Assembly: GCA_001599755.1 (NCBI GenBank) | Contig: BCHX01000011.1 | Span: 178,300-242,299, forward strand | DNA: 64,000 bases | Source: Gliomastix tumulicola | Lineage: Eukaryota; Ascomycota; Sordariomycetes; Hypocreales; Bionectriaceae | Direction: 5' to 3' | In this document: one piece after another, positions 1 to 11,763 of the stretch | Numbering within the stretch: position 1 is the stretch's first letter | How the letters are laid out: each line of letters begins with the position of its first letter | The notes under the pieces: generated by a model | The model's database searches: none | Seen by the model: only the letters and a program-made list of their open reading frames with translations | Told to the model about the DNA's origin: nothing | Made by a program: the position numbers and the translations under genes

Positions 1-2094
1 TGAAGTACCACGTCGTCCCCTTGTGATTATGCTCGTTTGCGAGGTCGAATGGACTTCCCTTGCCGCCTGAGGTATGGTCTTTGCCTCCGTTGAAGGCAGC
101 GTCGATGGTGGAGCCAAGCGGGTTCCAAGCTCTGTCGATGAACACGGGATGTGGCGCGTATACGGCCTTGAAGCCATGGTGGAAAGCAATGCTAGGTGGG
201 AACATCTCCGAGAACATGGTGTGGTGGTGGCGCCACACCTCCTCGTGCATAGCAGCGAGAAGTCGGTGGCTCAGCCGCGAAGCGGTAATAATGGCCGAGC
301 GACGGGGCGGCGGGTCGCCCTTCGCATAGCCAGTGGCATCCAGTCCGAAGACCCATCCGGATTGATCCGTGTCGAAGATGGGGCTGAGGGTGATCAGATC
401 GGCCTCCTCACCGACACCGCAGAAGGCGCGGTCCTTGTCGGGGTCACAGCTGTCAGGCATCACAGACTCGCCGTTGGCCTCGGACCGAAGGGACTCGCGT
501 CCTTTGAACTTCAGAGGACCAAACGGCGAGGGGATTTGCGACTTGACAGTCTCGCGTTGGACGGTGAGAGTGAAGTTCTCCCACGAACCGTGGTAGGAGG
601 GGATGTAGTAGCGGGCGTTGCGCTCCCAGACGAGAGGACGAGGCTGCTCGTCTGCCCATCGTGACAGGCAGTTAAAGAACTCGGAGTAGCTTCCAACGTA
701 TCTCATGTCCATCTCCCAGTTCCAGAAGTGCTGGTACTCAGGGTGCTGTATAGCAAAAACTTGAAGAGGGAAGTGGGCGCTTCGGTAGACACCGTGAATG
801 TCAGCACCACTAGGGTCAGAGTAGGCCTCGCCAAAGGTCCCGGGGTAGAATAGCTTCATCTGGGGCTCGCTCCAGAGCGTAACCAGGCCATGGAACTCTG
901 GTGGCATGTTGGCATCGAGAAGACGCTGAACCATGACATCGTCCGTCCAGATGACATTAACTGTGTTACGGACATGGAGCAGGAAATGAATCTGATACTC
1001 GCCGCCCGTCTGCAGAGACAGCTCGGAAACCATGGCCCTGAAGTTAAGAATGACACTTTCGGTCCACTCGAAGCCAGTGTACGCGCGAACGACGATAGCA
1101 GTTCGACCCTTTTTGCCTAGCTCCGTCTGCAGCTTGTTAGTCTCAGGATCAACTTGCTGGAGACGGTGTTGGTTGCGCTTGACGCAGCGATCCTGGGCAT
1201 CGGCCCAGTCCATGTCGGAGTAGTCAATTTGGCCAGTAGTCGCCCAGACTTCCTCGCTACCTGCTTCATCGGTGAAATTGTCAACACGAGTCTCAGTTGC
1301 ACGCTTGCTGTAGCCCAGACCATAGGGTCCGTAGCGTCCAAAACGGTCAAAGCAGATATCATCCCTGAGGCCAAGGACCTCATATGATCCGATGGCCGCG
1401 TCGGGATAATGTTGCGGCATACCCTCGTAGTAATAGATATCAGGAATCGGGATCGTGTTGTTGGAGTCCAAGTAGCATATCCGTACATCACGACTGGAGT
1501 TATTTAATGCCGAGGCGTGGAGAGGACGGTAAGGCTTGGGCTTGCGAACCCTCTGCTGAAAGGACGGGGGCGGGAGAGGTGTGTCGAAGGCAGTGTTGGG
1601 GTACTCGGGAATGTGGTCGGCCTTGGAAACAAGGCTCTTGAGGCCATAGTAGTAACCGTCAAGACTGTCGTAATTAGTATGGAGCGGAAATAAGGACTGC
1701 CTAAAGGCATGAAGCGGGGGACGTACTGTTCAAACCTCAACCATGGCATCTTCTTAACATCCTCTTCAAATCGCTCCTTGGCTTCATCATCAGGGTCTTG
1801 TTCAGCATTTTTGCTCTTCTGACCACCCTCAGGCTTCGTCACTGCCTCGCGGGAGGGATCATGCACGTGCGCTCCCCATCGGTGGATCGCACCACCGTAG
1901 ACGTTCACGTCGTGAGTGCTGTATAAGATGACTGTGAGAAGCGCCAGGATCACGATGCTCCAGATCAAGGCTCTCCGGTAGAGACCACGCAAGAAATGAT
2001 ATTGTATCGGAAACGAGGGTTTTCTGTGTGACGAGGAAGATGGGAGGAGAGATTCTCTCTTCTTGAAGAGACCGCGGGACGAGCGGGTGTTCAT
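1..2094 (-). CDS. DUF3405 family membrane protein, partial (C-terminus outside window)
   Basis: Fungal DUF3405 family; the biochemical role is unknown. I start it at the ATG at 2094 because it precedes a short basic N-terminus and one membrane segment (about residues 34-55, core IWSIVILALLTVILY), a type II membrane layout. About 698 codons lie in the window and the frame is still open at position 1. Family-like stretches include HPEYQHFWNWEMDMRYVG and FGLDATGYAKGDPPPRRS. The N-terminal part runs to about 1705 in one frame and everything downstream (from NYDSLDGYYYGLKS to the edge) is in another. One extra T in a TTT run would restore a continuous protein, and no normal intron fits (the only GT..AG there spans 26 nt). 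This is either a base-call error or a recent single mutation. The family call is sure, integrity is not. Confidence 0.88.
1703..1705 (-). other. Apparent 1-nt frameshift in the DUF3405 gene
   Basis: The coding strand reads ATGCCTTTAGGCAG here. Upstream is family-like in frame 1 (YVPRFMP) and downstream is family-like in frame 2 (FRQSLFPLHTNYDSL). A TTTT run in place of TTT would join them. Confidence 0.75.
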
Positions 2095-2256
2095 GGTGAG
2101 GACCTGGAGGCAATGAGGGCGTGGTGAAGATATCCTCTCGATAGTATTAGATTGAAGGCGCAGTCGAGTTGCGAACCACAGACCACCATAGCAGTCGACG
2201 AGAGGCGATAAAGTGAACCGCTGTTGTTTCATAGACGCGATGTCTGAAGGGTTCAA

Positions 2257-3470
2257 GATGGGACAGGGAGCGGGACTGGGCTGAAGATGGGATCATAGGG
2301 ATCTAATCTCGAACTGACGTTGTGGAAGAAAGAATGGCGAGGGCAAGAAAGGAGCAGAGCGCACGCCTCAAAAGGTGACAAGGTGCGTGCGAGGAGGAGG
2401 GGACAACGGTGACAACGATGACAACGATGACCAGGGGATAGCCTAACAGCCACGACTAATATAGGCACAACGCGAACGGCTTTTAGGTGTGCGCCTAAGT
2501 TTCTAGATGCCACTTTTCCTCTAGGAGGGCTACCGACTCGCACACACATTGCCTAAGACTGGAATGGCACAATTGATTCTTCTTGGCGTGCGTGGGTCTT
2601 ATTGGCGCCTTTGCCAAGGGCATCCAGTCCGGCTGAGAGGCGCGGAAAGACCATTCTCACACTGCAGCGGGCACCAGTGGCACGACAGAAGTGAGTTCCA
2701 GGTGGAATTATTCCATCATCAGCGGCAAAAAGGATGAGCATACGTTCTTCCAGCTTGCCTCTAGGCCTATAGACCTCCCCTTTACCTCGTGATACTTACG
2801 GGTCAGGATCGCTCCTGAATTTACGCCCGTGTCCGAGCATCTTGGCCCTGCCAGCATACTTGATGGCGGTAGGGAACCTGATTGAGTGGGCCAAAGCGAC
2901 GATTGAGGGCGGCCCTTGACAGCCAGCGTTGGTGATCGCACGGACCGGGGCAGAGGTCAATGCAGTCTCCCCAGGTGCTTTACATACGGCGCATGTCCAG
3001 GTTTGATGAGCTGGGCCGAAGACGACGAGGAGCCGTTTGTCGATTTGATTCGAAGCACACCACAGAGGAATACGACAGAGGAACACGGCGGAGGAATATG
3101 ACGAAAGAACACCAACATCTGATGGGATTATCCCCATGCTAGGAAACTTTCTCTTGTGCAAGGCAGCAGGGCTCTTTTGGGTACCGTCATGAATTGTCTT
3201 TATCGTCGCCACTGCCTTCAGTGCGCCGGTCAGATCTCAGTACAGGCGATAGGCTGTTGCGCCCGTGCACGGTAGAAGGTTTCGCCTTTCCTTCCCGAGC
3301 GTGCAAGAGCATCGCTCTAGATCGCCTTTCGATGCCTCCTGATTGCACGATAACAATGGGACAGCATATCGTTGTTAGCACGTTGGAACGGCAGATAGAA
3401 CGACGGGGTCGAGCGCAAGGATGGCAGAGCAGCTCGTGCTGATTCAGTGCCCACCGAGTGGCGTATGATA
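2257..3470. other. No supported gene; short degenerate tandem repeat inside
   Basis: I see no ORF with convincing codon bias or family resemblance. At about 3057-3101 there are roughly three imperfect 13-15-bp units of the form acagaggaatacg. The 5' end of the leftward DUF3405 gene and its promoter should lie at the left side. Confidence 0.4.
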
Positions 3471-3471
3471 T

Positions 3472-4535
3472 GAGATGAAGTTTATTACGCCCGGGAGGGT
3501 TTACCTCATAGGGCCAGGTGCGTTTAGCTACGTACACTTCGACAGTCATGTCCGCATCTCCCAGAAGCCCCACAGTCGTCATCCGCTGATTCTCGCCTCG
3601 CTTGACTCTGTGACAGGCCGACTTGAAGGCCAAATTCTCCAAGTGTTCAGCATCCTATCGGCAGCAGCTGAAGCCTGGTCTGCCAGCTCGAGGCTATAAT
3701 TGGTTAGTAGTCGTATCTGATTGTTATGGTGTCCTGTTGGTTAGTCTATCCTCCTGCTCAATTGGTGTCTAGTCTCTTCGTCTCCAAGGCGAACCGAATC
3801 GCCGCCCGCACTGACTGCAGGTTAGGCGCCTATTTTGGGCTGTCCGACGCTGCCTTTCCTCCCACGAAGAACGAGAGGTTACCCATCTTTGTCTGTCCGA
3901 CCTGCCGCATGCTATCACGCTGTGTGTCCCATTTAGCGCATCGAAATAGAAAATGTTGGTCTCGGGTGCTTGTCCGCAGTCGCACATGTCTGTGCCTGCC
4001 GCTCCAATCCTGTGCAAGTAGCTGTTGATCCGCGCCATGCCCGTCCAGAGCTGCGCGAGCACGTTCGATTCGCGTCTCTTGATCACGTCGTACAGCCTGC
4101 GCGTGTGTTGTCCTGGCAGTGCCTTGTCGATGGCCTTGGAGTATTTTCCGACCCCGTCGAGGCGTGTGTCCTGATCCTGCTCTCTCTGCCGTGCCAATGC
4201 TAACCGAAGCTGCGTGGAGCGAGCCTGATACGCAGGCGTTTCCGGTGGCCGGCCTGCGGGTGCCGCTCTGCGTGCCTCTGCTTTTGCCTCGTGGCCCATG
4301 GGAAAGTCTTCCCCAGACGGCACCCACAGCATCTTGACCACGTTGCCAGGTCCCTCGAGTCGCTCCGCCTGCCTATAAATTTCTTGCACTGTACACTGCC
4401 CCGACTGCTGTCGCGGCTGTGCAGTCACCTGCAGTGCCGACCGGCTGCTCGTCATGACTGTGATGTCTCGGCACCACAGTCCGTCCGGCAGGCCTCGTAG
4501 CGCCGTCGCCCGAGTGGCGTAGCCGACTCGCTATC
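3472..4535 (-). mobile_element. Tad-type LINE, 5'-truncated 3' end (copy 1)
   Basis: The minus-strand reading frame at 4455-3769 matches the extreme C-terminus of Tad-like LINE ORF2. It has the LPGQHTRRLYDVIKRRES and VLAQLWTGMARINSYLHRIG motifs, then the zinc-type CDCGQAPET. The frame slips at about 3970 (HFLFRCAKWDTQR continues in another frame) and a stop sits near 3830, so this copy is dead. The 3' end carries an AATAAA signal about 10 nt before the boundary at ~3475. The same 3' sequence recurs at 53404-54335 and, shorter, at 59516-59706. All three lie on the minus strand and lack 5' parts, as expected for LINE insertions. Confidence 0.9.
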
Positions 4536-4749
4536 ATGGCACAAACGAACGCGGCGAGAGTGGAGATCAGGGCTGCGCGACGTGAGTACTGGTACATATC
4601 TGAATGTACAATCCAATCATACTCCTCACCATCACCGGTCATTCCGCCGGGAGAAGCAGTAACCCCCAACTCTAGGATACACGAACCATCCCCTACGCCG
4701 TCTTTCCGAAGACGCACCAAATCTATCTTCCTCGGCGCACTGCACAGTG

Positions 4750-5150
4750 GACATTGCTGACGTACGCGCGCACCAGGTGATGGTAACACAAAACCGAGGC
4801 TGCCAAGCAGCTGTGTCTCCGCCCCGAGCTTGACATCTTGATCCCGCATGACATCTTATCAGGCCCCATCCAACCACACCTCGCTTGGGATTCGTTTTCC
4901 GAACACCTCCTTGGCCAGGCACCAGACATGAGTCGCATGAGAGCGAGCTTATACTCCTTGGCAACGAAGTTAAGCATTCAGGATCCGATGATCCAGCGTC
5001 GTACCAGCCATCCGTTAGTCAAGACTATTCTCTCGCAATCACCACGCCTTCGCGCCCCGGCGTCTCCGAGTCACATCCGAATCGCACTAGTCAACATCCG
5101 CCAGTCAATACTCTAGCCTATCAGTGACCGGTATGGGTATCTGCATCAGA
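4750..5150. repeat. Dispersed repeat family R2, copy 1
   Basis: Diverged copies lie at 32560-33130 and 36015-36690, in the same orientation. Shared landmarks are GGATCCGATGATCCAGCGT and the TCCGAGTCACATCCGAATC stretch. No intact ORF is shared and I do not recognise the element. It abuts the LINE end on its left. Confidence 0.7.
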
Positions 5151-5588
5151 AGAACGTACATTCCTCACGGCCGTCCAGCTCGGTCTTTGGACAGGCCGTA
5201 CGATCGGAGCTTTCGTGCCTTGTGACCGAGTCTACGACGACGGACGTTCGCGGTGCCGGTAGCAGCAGCGGCAGCAGCAGGGCAAAGAGTAGACGGGTTT
5301 TTGTCGCCACAAGAGGCGCCCTGTTGTCCTTGATGCCCAACCGGGTATCTTCCCATGCCGTACCCTGACACAAGTCAAGCCCCCCTCCCCCCACCTGAAG
5401 TAAAAGAGTTAAGGTTGTATCAACTCGCCACCGGAAGAAGCAGCCTCGTCCTTGCTTAGACTCTTCCAACGCCAAATGCCAAGCCTACGGTATGTGCTAT
5501 TCCTTGACTGCTCGAGTTCCCCCTGCCCTTCCATCCTACCCTCTCTCTTCTCACTATCGAGATCTCGCCTTCATTCCTTTACTTTCAG
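5151..5588. other. Gap before the bZIP gene; possible 5' exon
   Basis: No independent gene is seen. An ATG at 5476 followed by GTATGT at 5490 and TTTCAG ending at 5588 looks like a first exon and intron for the bZIP gene, but the splice phase does not fit the bZIP frame, so I leave the 5' exon undefined. Confidence 0.3.
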
Positions 5589-6369
5589 CTCCCTGACTCT
5601 GTCCAGAGGGAGGCCAATCTCGCCCGCGTCCGAGATAATCAGAGGCAATCCCGCGCGCGCAAGAAGGAGTATCTCCAGGAGCTTGAGAAGCACCGCCGGC
5701 TATGCCAGCTCCAGGGTATCGAGGCCTCGGTTGAGGTCCAGAGCGCGGCGCGGCGCGGCGCGTCGCCGAGGAGAACTGCCAGCTCCGCGAGCTCCTACAC
5801 AAGCATGGGATATCCGAGGAATATATCGGGCACTACCTGCAGGCGGGAATGAGAGCGCCCGACCTCCAACCGACCCTGAGAATAGGGATCCCGCCCCCCT
5901 CGGTGCAGGCCATGCAGCAGCTGCTCGTGCCGCGGTGGCCGAATCCCGTGGACCCGGGACAGCTCCCCATGGCGGGCAGACGGGTCGTGAGGCGTCCATC
6001 ACGAGTGCCTCAACTTTGTGGTCGGAGGGACCGGGGCAGAGAGGAGGGCAGGGAGGTGCTGGTGCTGGGGCTGCTCAGGGAGGGGGACCGTACTCGGGCG
6101 ATGCGACGCCTAGGATGGATGTGTTCTTGGGGCAGCCGAGGCAGGCGTCGGTCGCTGCGGGCATGATGGGTGCACGTCACCACGGAGGACACGCCCGTGA
6201 TCAGGTTCAGCATCAGCAACAGCAACACCACCACCACCACCACAAGTTGAACCCCCAGCAGGATCAGGCGGCGATGCATGCGGGCGCTGTGGGCTACGCT
6301 AATCCAATTGCCGTGCTCTACGGTCCGGATATACGACAGTACGGTCCTGGCTGGGGCGGCTATGGCTGA
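5589..6369 (+). pseudogene. bZIP transcription factor, frame broken at least twice
   Basis: From about 5605 the sequence encodes a fungal bZIP basic region and start of zipper (NQRQSRARKKEYLQELEKH, then CQLQGIEASVEVQSAARR). The frame then changes at about 5745-5760, where a CGGCG unit is repeated. The next family-like stretch, RVAEENCQLRELLHKHGISE, needs five bases removed. A second change near 5975-5985 moves to the frame ending TGA at 6369, which holds SITSASTLWSEG, a Gln/His tract (QHQQQQHHHHHHKLN, about 6213-6253) and a Gly-rich tail. Intact relatives are nuclear DNA-binding regulators. The breaks could be decay or assembly errors in GC-rich sequence. The family call is firm from the basic region. 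Confidence 0.8.
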
Positions 6370-6539
6370 AGAGACGTGAGCGTTGCTATCGAGTCGCTGT
6401 CGAGTCACTCTGACAACACGGTACAAACGGACACGAAGAAACGATGACGATGACGATAATAAGGCAGCTATGATGGACCACCCTGTAAACCCATCACGAA
6501 GAATAAATAGTACCACAATGCATTCTCTTTGTGAGCGGG

Positions 6540-7127
6540 GATAGAGCCCTTTTTCGAAGTGATATGCTAGGCTACTGTCACCCCAAAGTCTGTCAGTCTC
6601 ATCTCGGTAGATATAGAGGACGAACCGGGACGAACCCGGACCAATGGTACGCAGAGGTAGCGTGTGCTGATTTGGCAAGCCCACAAACAGCACACCCGTC
6701 CCGTCTGCCGCCACCCAGAGGCCGTCCTCCGTACCATCGAGGGCAAGACCCAGGGGCATACAGGGGTGGTCTACTACGCGACTGACTTCTGTACTGGTCT
6801 TTACAAACGCGATGATATTGAGACCGGGATGATGGGCCACTCGTGATGTTTGAGTCGGTCGTGTGCGCAGTCCGTCGCTGCAGGTAAGGCGACTGGGTGC
6901 CGCGAATCGCGAGGTTCTCAAGTTTGACAATCAACGACTGATGTTGGGCGGTCTTGGAAACAGATCTTTCCAGGACTCTTCTCGGCTAGGGAACGAATCG
7001 AGTTAGCCCGGGACCTCCGCGGGGATTGACCACGAATCGAATGTGAGAAGTCGCTTGCCTTACGAGCAGGGTAGAGGATCCCGGGGGACGTTGGTTCGGT
7101 TTCGAGCTCAATGGGCAATTCTGGCAA
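6540..7127 (-). other. Coding-like minus-strand segment, unrecognised
   Basis: Several minus-strand stretches read like protein, for example MPELPIELETEPTSPGIL from 7127, LIVKLENLAIRG near 6920 and PLGLALDGTEDGLWVAADG near 6740. They are in different frames without a clear set of introns. The LENLAIR part recalls fungal SMP-30/lactonase-like N-termini, but too weakly to name. This could be a decayed gene. Confidence 0.25.
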
Positions 7128-7129
7128 TC

Positions 7130-8500
7130 CTGCCCAGACTTCCCTTCGGGCCGCTATCGCTCGAGTCAGCCATTGTTACCGGACACCACGGAGATCTTCG
7201 CGGGCTTTTCACCGCCAAATGCATTGGTATCCATGGATAGTAGTGAATACATGGTAGTGCTTGGGAATTTGATGGTGACTTCTGCAGAATATATAAGTAA
7301 TAGGCGTTTATCAAACGGTTACGGCTATATCGAAGATCAAAGAGCTCCGAGCCAGAGGGGCATACTCTCTTATATCAGCCGGGGTGGCAAAGCGGGTAGG
7401 CATCGGTGCTGGCAAGGCTGCGAGGGAAGCGCTTCACGAAACACAGCCGGGGCGATAGCCTGCGACACTTGCCACGCTAGGCCTCTCTCGTCTCAGTCGA
7501 CGGAGTGGCGACGGAGTAAATACGCTATTCTTTGCACATTGGGCAAGTGCTCGTCCTTGTTTCGTCTACCGTCCGCAAGGATCGCGCTTCGTGGCGACAT
7601 GCAGGGTAATGAAGCTTTCCAATCACCCTGGCGGTCTTCTAAGCCGCGACACAAGCGGCGCAGGTGAATTCATCCCTGCCTGTAGATGTAGCCCTAAGGG
7701 CGACCCAATGAGAGACGCTGCTCTCACAGAGTAGGAAACCCGAACAAGGGCAACGGTTGGCTAGGCATTGGCCGTTCTGCTCATACACTGTCTCAGCGAT
7801 CGCCATACGGGGCGGACCAGCTAAGGGGATCGGACCGGTGATTTTAACGTACGTCAGCCTCCCACAGCGCAGACCTGGCAATAGAAGTCGGCATAAACAT
7901 TGCTGCGATTACAGTCCATTTTGGGCATGGCCGTGTCTGGTGACTTTTGGTCGTTGTAGCAATGTAGCAAGCCAACGAAATCCCGTTGGCGCCGCAGCGA
8001 GACGTTTGTCGCAACCATTTGGCGTCATCTCAGGGCCCCTCCCATTCCTCCCTTGTGCAACCAGCTGCCCAAGCGCCTACACTATTAGGGCAGGTCCGCG
8101 GAACCCAGACCTTGTTTAGAAGCCGGGTGCCCTATCAGCCCTTTTCTCCCTCCCGCAACCACTGCCTTCCTGTGGTTGAAAACATCGACCAGCACACCGT
8201 ACCAGCCAGAATAGCCGTCATTGTGCGTAAGACCCCGTCTTGATTCCGAGTATAGCCCGATCCTCCCTCTCTCCACTCCTGGCTAAAATAAGTCAGCTGA
8301 TAGCTCGCCTGGCGTGCCCTTCCCGTTTTCCAGGAATCTCTGCCTCCGCTGGGAGGGAAGACATATCGCGGCAAAATGCCCGGCTCCCGCACCTCATAAT
8401 CCAGCTCGAACGGCACAGCCTTTGGCTTCGCCGCCCACAGGGGACCAGCCGTCGCCTTCCGTAGCGTACTTCAGCTGCCGCCCGTGCCTCTCCGCGTCGT
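7130..8500. other. No supported gene
   Basis: Only short ORFs without recognisable motifs or consistent codon bias. No repeats shared with the rest of the window were noticed. Confidence 0.35.
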
Positions 8501-8502
8501 TA

Positions 8503-8523
8503 CCCCCCCCCCCCCCCCCCCCC
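8503..8523 (+). repeat. Homopolymer of 21 C
   Basis: Uninterrupted C run. It separates a noncoding-looking left side from a coding-like right side (8540-8810), so it may hide a length error or a frame break. Confidence 0.95.
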
Positions 8524-8539
8524 GGGCCTCCAGCTCGGC

Positions 8540-8810
8540 CTCACGCCCAAACACCCCATGCACGCGATGATAGCACCGCCGCTGGGGAGCTATTGTTGAT
8601 CGTATCCAGGAGTGCATGTCGGTGGTGGAGGAGCGACAGGCCGTGCCGGACGCCGCGGTCGCGCAGCACGAGGGTGTTGAGGCGATATTGACGAGTGAGG
8701 CGCCGGCCGACAGGTACAGCGCGAATACGCTGCGTAACCTGCTCGACAACACGGAGCTTGCGCATAGGTTGGTGCGGTGGGAGACCTCGGCTTATAGGGG
8801 GCGGGCGTAG
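8540..8810 (+). pseudogene. Coding-like remnant, unrecognised
   Basis: The frame from 8616 to the TAG at 8808-8810 shows strong G/C third positions and an acidic, helical-looking protein (VVEERQAVPDAAVAQHEGV, then RNLLDNTELAHRLVRWE). No family recognised. It has no good start codon context and sits just after the 21-C run. It may be the 3' end of a broken gene. Confidence 0.3.
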
Positions 8811-9537
8811 ACCATTTGGAAGCCGACGATGAACAATGGCAGGGAGACGGTCGTCGAGGTACTTGTTCAAGATCCCACCAGCGGCTAGATCGCTATTCGG
8901 CAGCCCAGGCATGCTAATTGATAATGGTTGGTGTTCTGGCTTGGATATTGTATTGATACTTGTTTTGTTCAAGTCATCAAATGACGCAGACTGCATAACA
9001 CGTAAAGATTTCTTGACATGGAATGGAGGGCGGACTAGTCTTGAACAGTTTCGTCTTCGACCCTATGCGCCGCGGGTCAACATTCGGGCCTCCCCAGACG
9101 AGATGCCAGGCCATGAATTGACTTTGACTGGGCCGTGATCCTGGGGACCATTGGCACATCCTTAGTTACAACTACCAACTTTTCACACACGCACTTGCAT
9201 GTACTAAGAGTAGGTAGTCGCCAGGAACGTCATCCCTCGATCGGCTCGTCTCTTGGCAAGGGGAGAGAATGGGAAGGCTGTCTGGGGGCGTCGACAGACA
9301 GAGGACACAATGGCCGGGGTGTCCAGTACTGACTAGATTGTTCTCGCTTGTATCACAGGGTCTTGATACTTGCCTCGCTCATCTCCCTCAGACTACCCAT
9401 ATCGGATCTTAGGACCTCGGCAGTCATTTCGCAGCTGCAGGGCTAAATAATACAGCTGATCAGCGCAAGAGTCACTCGTCTCCTAAGATTGCCTGGACCG
9501 TGCGGTCGTCTGCGCCTCTCCGGCAAGATTAGACAAT

Positions 9538-10000
9538 ATGGGCGGTGTGGAACCTCCGAAGCAATACGAGGAGCACCGCAGTACGAGAGCCCGTCAAGTA
9601 CGATACTAGAATCGCTATTTTTGTTCCTCCCGACGAGACCTATGAGTACTTCTGCCACGACAGTCCGGTACTGAGCTTTGCTGACACTTGAGCCTACAGC
9701 TCCTTCCGATACAGACTTCCCCTCTTACCCAACCCCGTCGTGCAGGCTGATGACCTAAGCTCGACACCTAAAGTCGACGAACGCTTTCCTTCTGTACCTC
9801 GAGATATTGTCACTGTTCGCGAGTTCACCTTTGCGTTCGGCTTGGCGTTCGACTCATTGCACCAAACGGCCTTCCAACTAGATACTTCTATGCACCCAAG
9901 GATGAAGGCCGGCTCGAATCTAAAGGCGATGAACGACTTGGGCTCCGACCCGGATGACGAAGAATATTGGGCTGGGTTGGAAAGACGTCAGAGGGCTTGA
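9538..10000 (+). CDS. Possible small two-exon hypothetical protein
   Basis: A possible first exon starts at the ATG at 9538 (MGGVEPPKQYEEHRSTRARQ) and meets a GTACGATA donor. A plausible acceptor (GAGCCTACAG) ends at 9701. The following open frame ends in a very acidic then basic tail (SDPDDEEYWAGLERRQRA, stop at 9998-10000). The simplest donor gives the wrong phase, so the exact splice is unresolved and the gene may be broken. I do not recognise the product. Confidence 0.3.
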
Positions 10001-10289
10001 ATTGTCTGTCGGGCTCGCGAGGATAAGAAGGGGCCTCTTGCAGTAGCGTCTAGGTAGACATTGGTATTAATCAAGCGATATGTGATGGACGTTATGGTCC
10101 TTTTTTCTTCTTGTCTTTTTGCGCGTGTATGTCTTTGCCCTATGCCGACACGGCGTTTCGATGGGAGTTGTGGAGGGATCATCAACGGGCACTCAACGCG
10201 CGAGCTCGTGGCTTCGCGGGGGTTCTTGTCCATGGATCAAGGTCATGTTGCATGTCATCAACCGATCCTCATCATCAGCCTCCATATCT

Positions 10290-10720
10290 AGTGGCCCATA
10301 GCAACGAGCTCGTGAGAAACAAAGCGAGCCTCTCTGTGCGCAGTGTCCAACCCCGTGACAGGCCATAGCGGCCAGGAAGCAGGAGAACGGCACGACTGGC
10401 CACGGCGCTCGTGCGATCATTTGCGTGGGTCGGATACCCCCGGGTGAAGGGCAGCCTCCCGTTCGTGCAAGGCCCGGACAAGCTTTCTCATTTGGTCCTA
10501 CGTTGGAAGGCGTGTACCTTTGGGAGACGCGTGACGCGGCAGCGCGACAGACGCGCGCTGCTCCTCCCCGGTCGCAGCGGGAAATTGTGCATGGCCCACA
10601 CGAAAGACAAGCGAGGTACAGTGGGTCGAGAGCAGTTTCCCTAGGCCGTGGCGTTGGAAGAAGAGGGGATGGGGGAGGTCGCAAAAGGAGAAATACCGGT
10701 GGGAAACTGTAGGAAAAAAC
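10290..10720. repeat. Dispersed repeat family R1, copy A (partial)
   Basis: Shared with 25320-26130 and 44905-45620. Landmarks are TGGGAGACGCGTGACGCGGC at about 10528 (TGGGAGACACGGGACGCGGC at ~45131) and AGCAACGAGCTC near 10301 (also at ~25503). No conserved reading frame; element type unknown. Confidence 0.7.
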
Positions 10721-11106
10721 CAGTCACTTTCTGCCGGGCCAGCTAGCAGGGTTGTTGACTAATGATGACGGGCCGCCCGTGCGCCTGTTTCCAGCCAATA
10801 CGAGTACGCGTAAGGCGCCATGGAAGATAAGCAGATAACAGGGTGAATGCTCACAAGATAGCCACTAGGGCCCCATGCTGATAAGAGCTGATATGCAGCA
10901 TTATGCGGCCCTCGATGCGTTGTAAAAGCCTTGAATTGCTACAAATGAAATAGCGCACCGATTGTGTGCATATCAAGTGTGTGTGGGGCTAGGGCTCTCC
11001 ATCGGCCAATCAGGCGCGCCGTTCCACCTTACAATACGCGCTCAACTTCAGCTTGATACGTCCGCCCGTTAGGACTTTGTCTTCAGCATTCGATGAACTT
11101 CTGCTG
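10721..11106. other. No supported gene
   Basis: No ORF or recognisable element. Lies between two repeats. Confidence 0.35.
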
Positions 11107-11263
11107 CGAGGAGCGCCTAACCAAATACGGAGAGCGTCTGGATGGATCATAGATACTCCGAAAAAGTCGGACCTACCCCTTTAAGCGCTCAGGATGCAGG
11201 TTCTTGCATTAGTTTAGAAGAATCAAGCCAATTATACCGCACTGAAGCACCGCGAATGTAACA
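11107..11263. repeat. ~157-bp dispersed repeat, copy 1
   Basis: Nearly identical to 14325-14480, including the run CTCCGAAAAAGTCGGACCTA and the end GCACCGCGAATGTAACA. The two copies bracket the FN3K-like gene in direct orientation. No ORF, no obvious terminal inverted repeats; possibly a solo LTR or other short nonautonomous element. Confidence 0.85.
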
Positions 11264-11439
11264 ACTTCCTTGCTTCAAATGCCCATGTCTATGATGCGCG
11301 TTGTTTGTCGTGCTGCCACCCGCAGATAGCCATCATCTGGCCCTCGGCCTGAGACGCATGACGCGGGCCCCCAGTGGCTCACGACCCAAACCCATATGAC
11401 CTAGCCGCAAGCGGCACCGCAGAGCCGTCTTTCCGCCTC

Positions 11440-11700
11440 CATTCATACCATTGTCCGGCGGTCAGCTGAGACAGCGGCGCCTCTACGAGCAGCGGACACT
11501 AGCCACGATCAACCGCACAATCTAGGCAGCTGCCTCACTGTCTACAATGGCGATCCTCGAAACAACACGTGTCAGCCTAGTCCGAGCGAAAGGCGCAGTA
11601 CTTGGGCGCTTCGCATCTACCTCATCTTCTCACACCGATATCATGGCTGGCGATGAAGGATACAGCCCGCACAAAGACCAGTGAAGGCCAGGCCCCGGTT
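11440..11700. repeat. Diverged repeat R5, left part
   Basis: Aligns with about 45690-45880 (shared ACAATGGCGATCCTCGAAAC versus GCGATGGCGATCTTCGAAAT, and GGCGATGAAGGAT). The right part of the same unit is at 14145-14320, so the FN3K-like gene sits between the two parts here but is absent in the 45-46 kb copy. Confidence 0.6.
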
Positions 11701-11763
11701 TTCAGCTCACGGTCTCTTATTTTCATTCGGACGCCGGTCCTGGCCGCAGGCGCATTGGTCCCA

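Noticed and set aside
6010..6930. A 306-codon minus-strand ORF
   Set aside because: Its left part is antisense to the Gln/His tract and 3' end of the bZIP gene. Only the right part is protein-like, and that is listed separately at low confidence.
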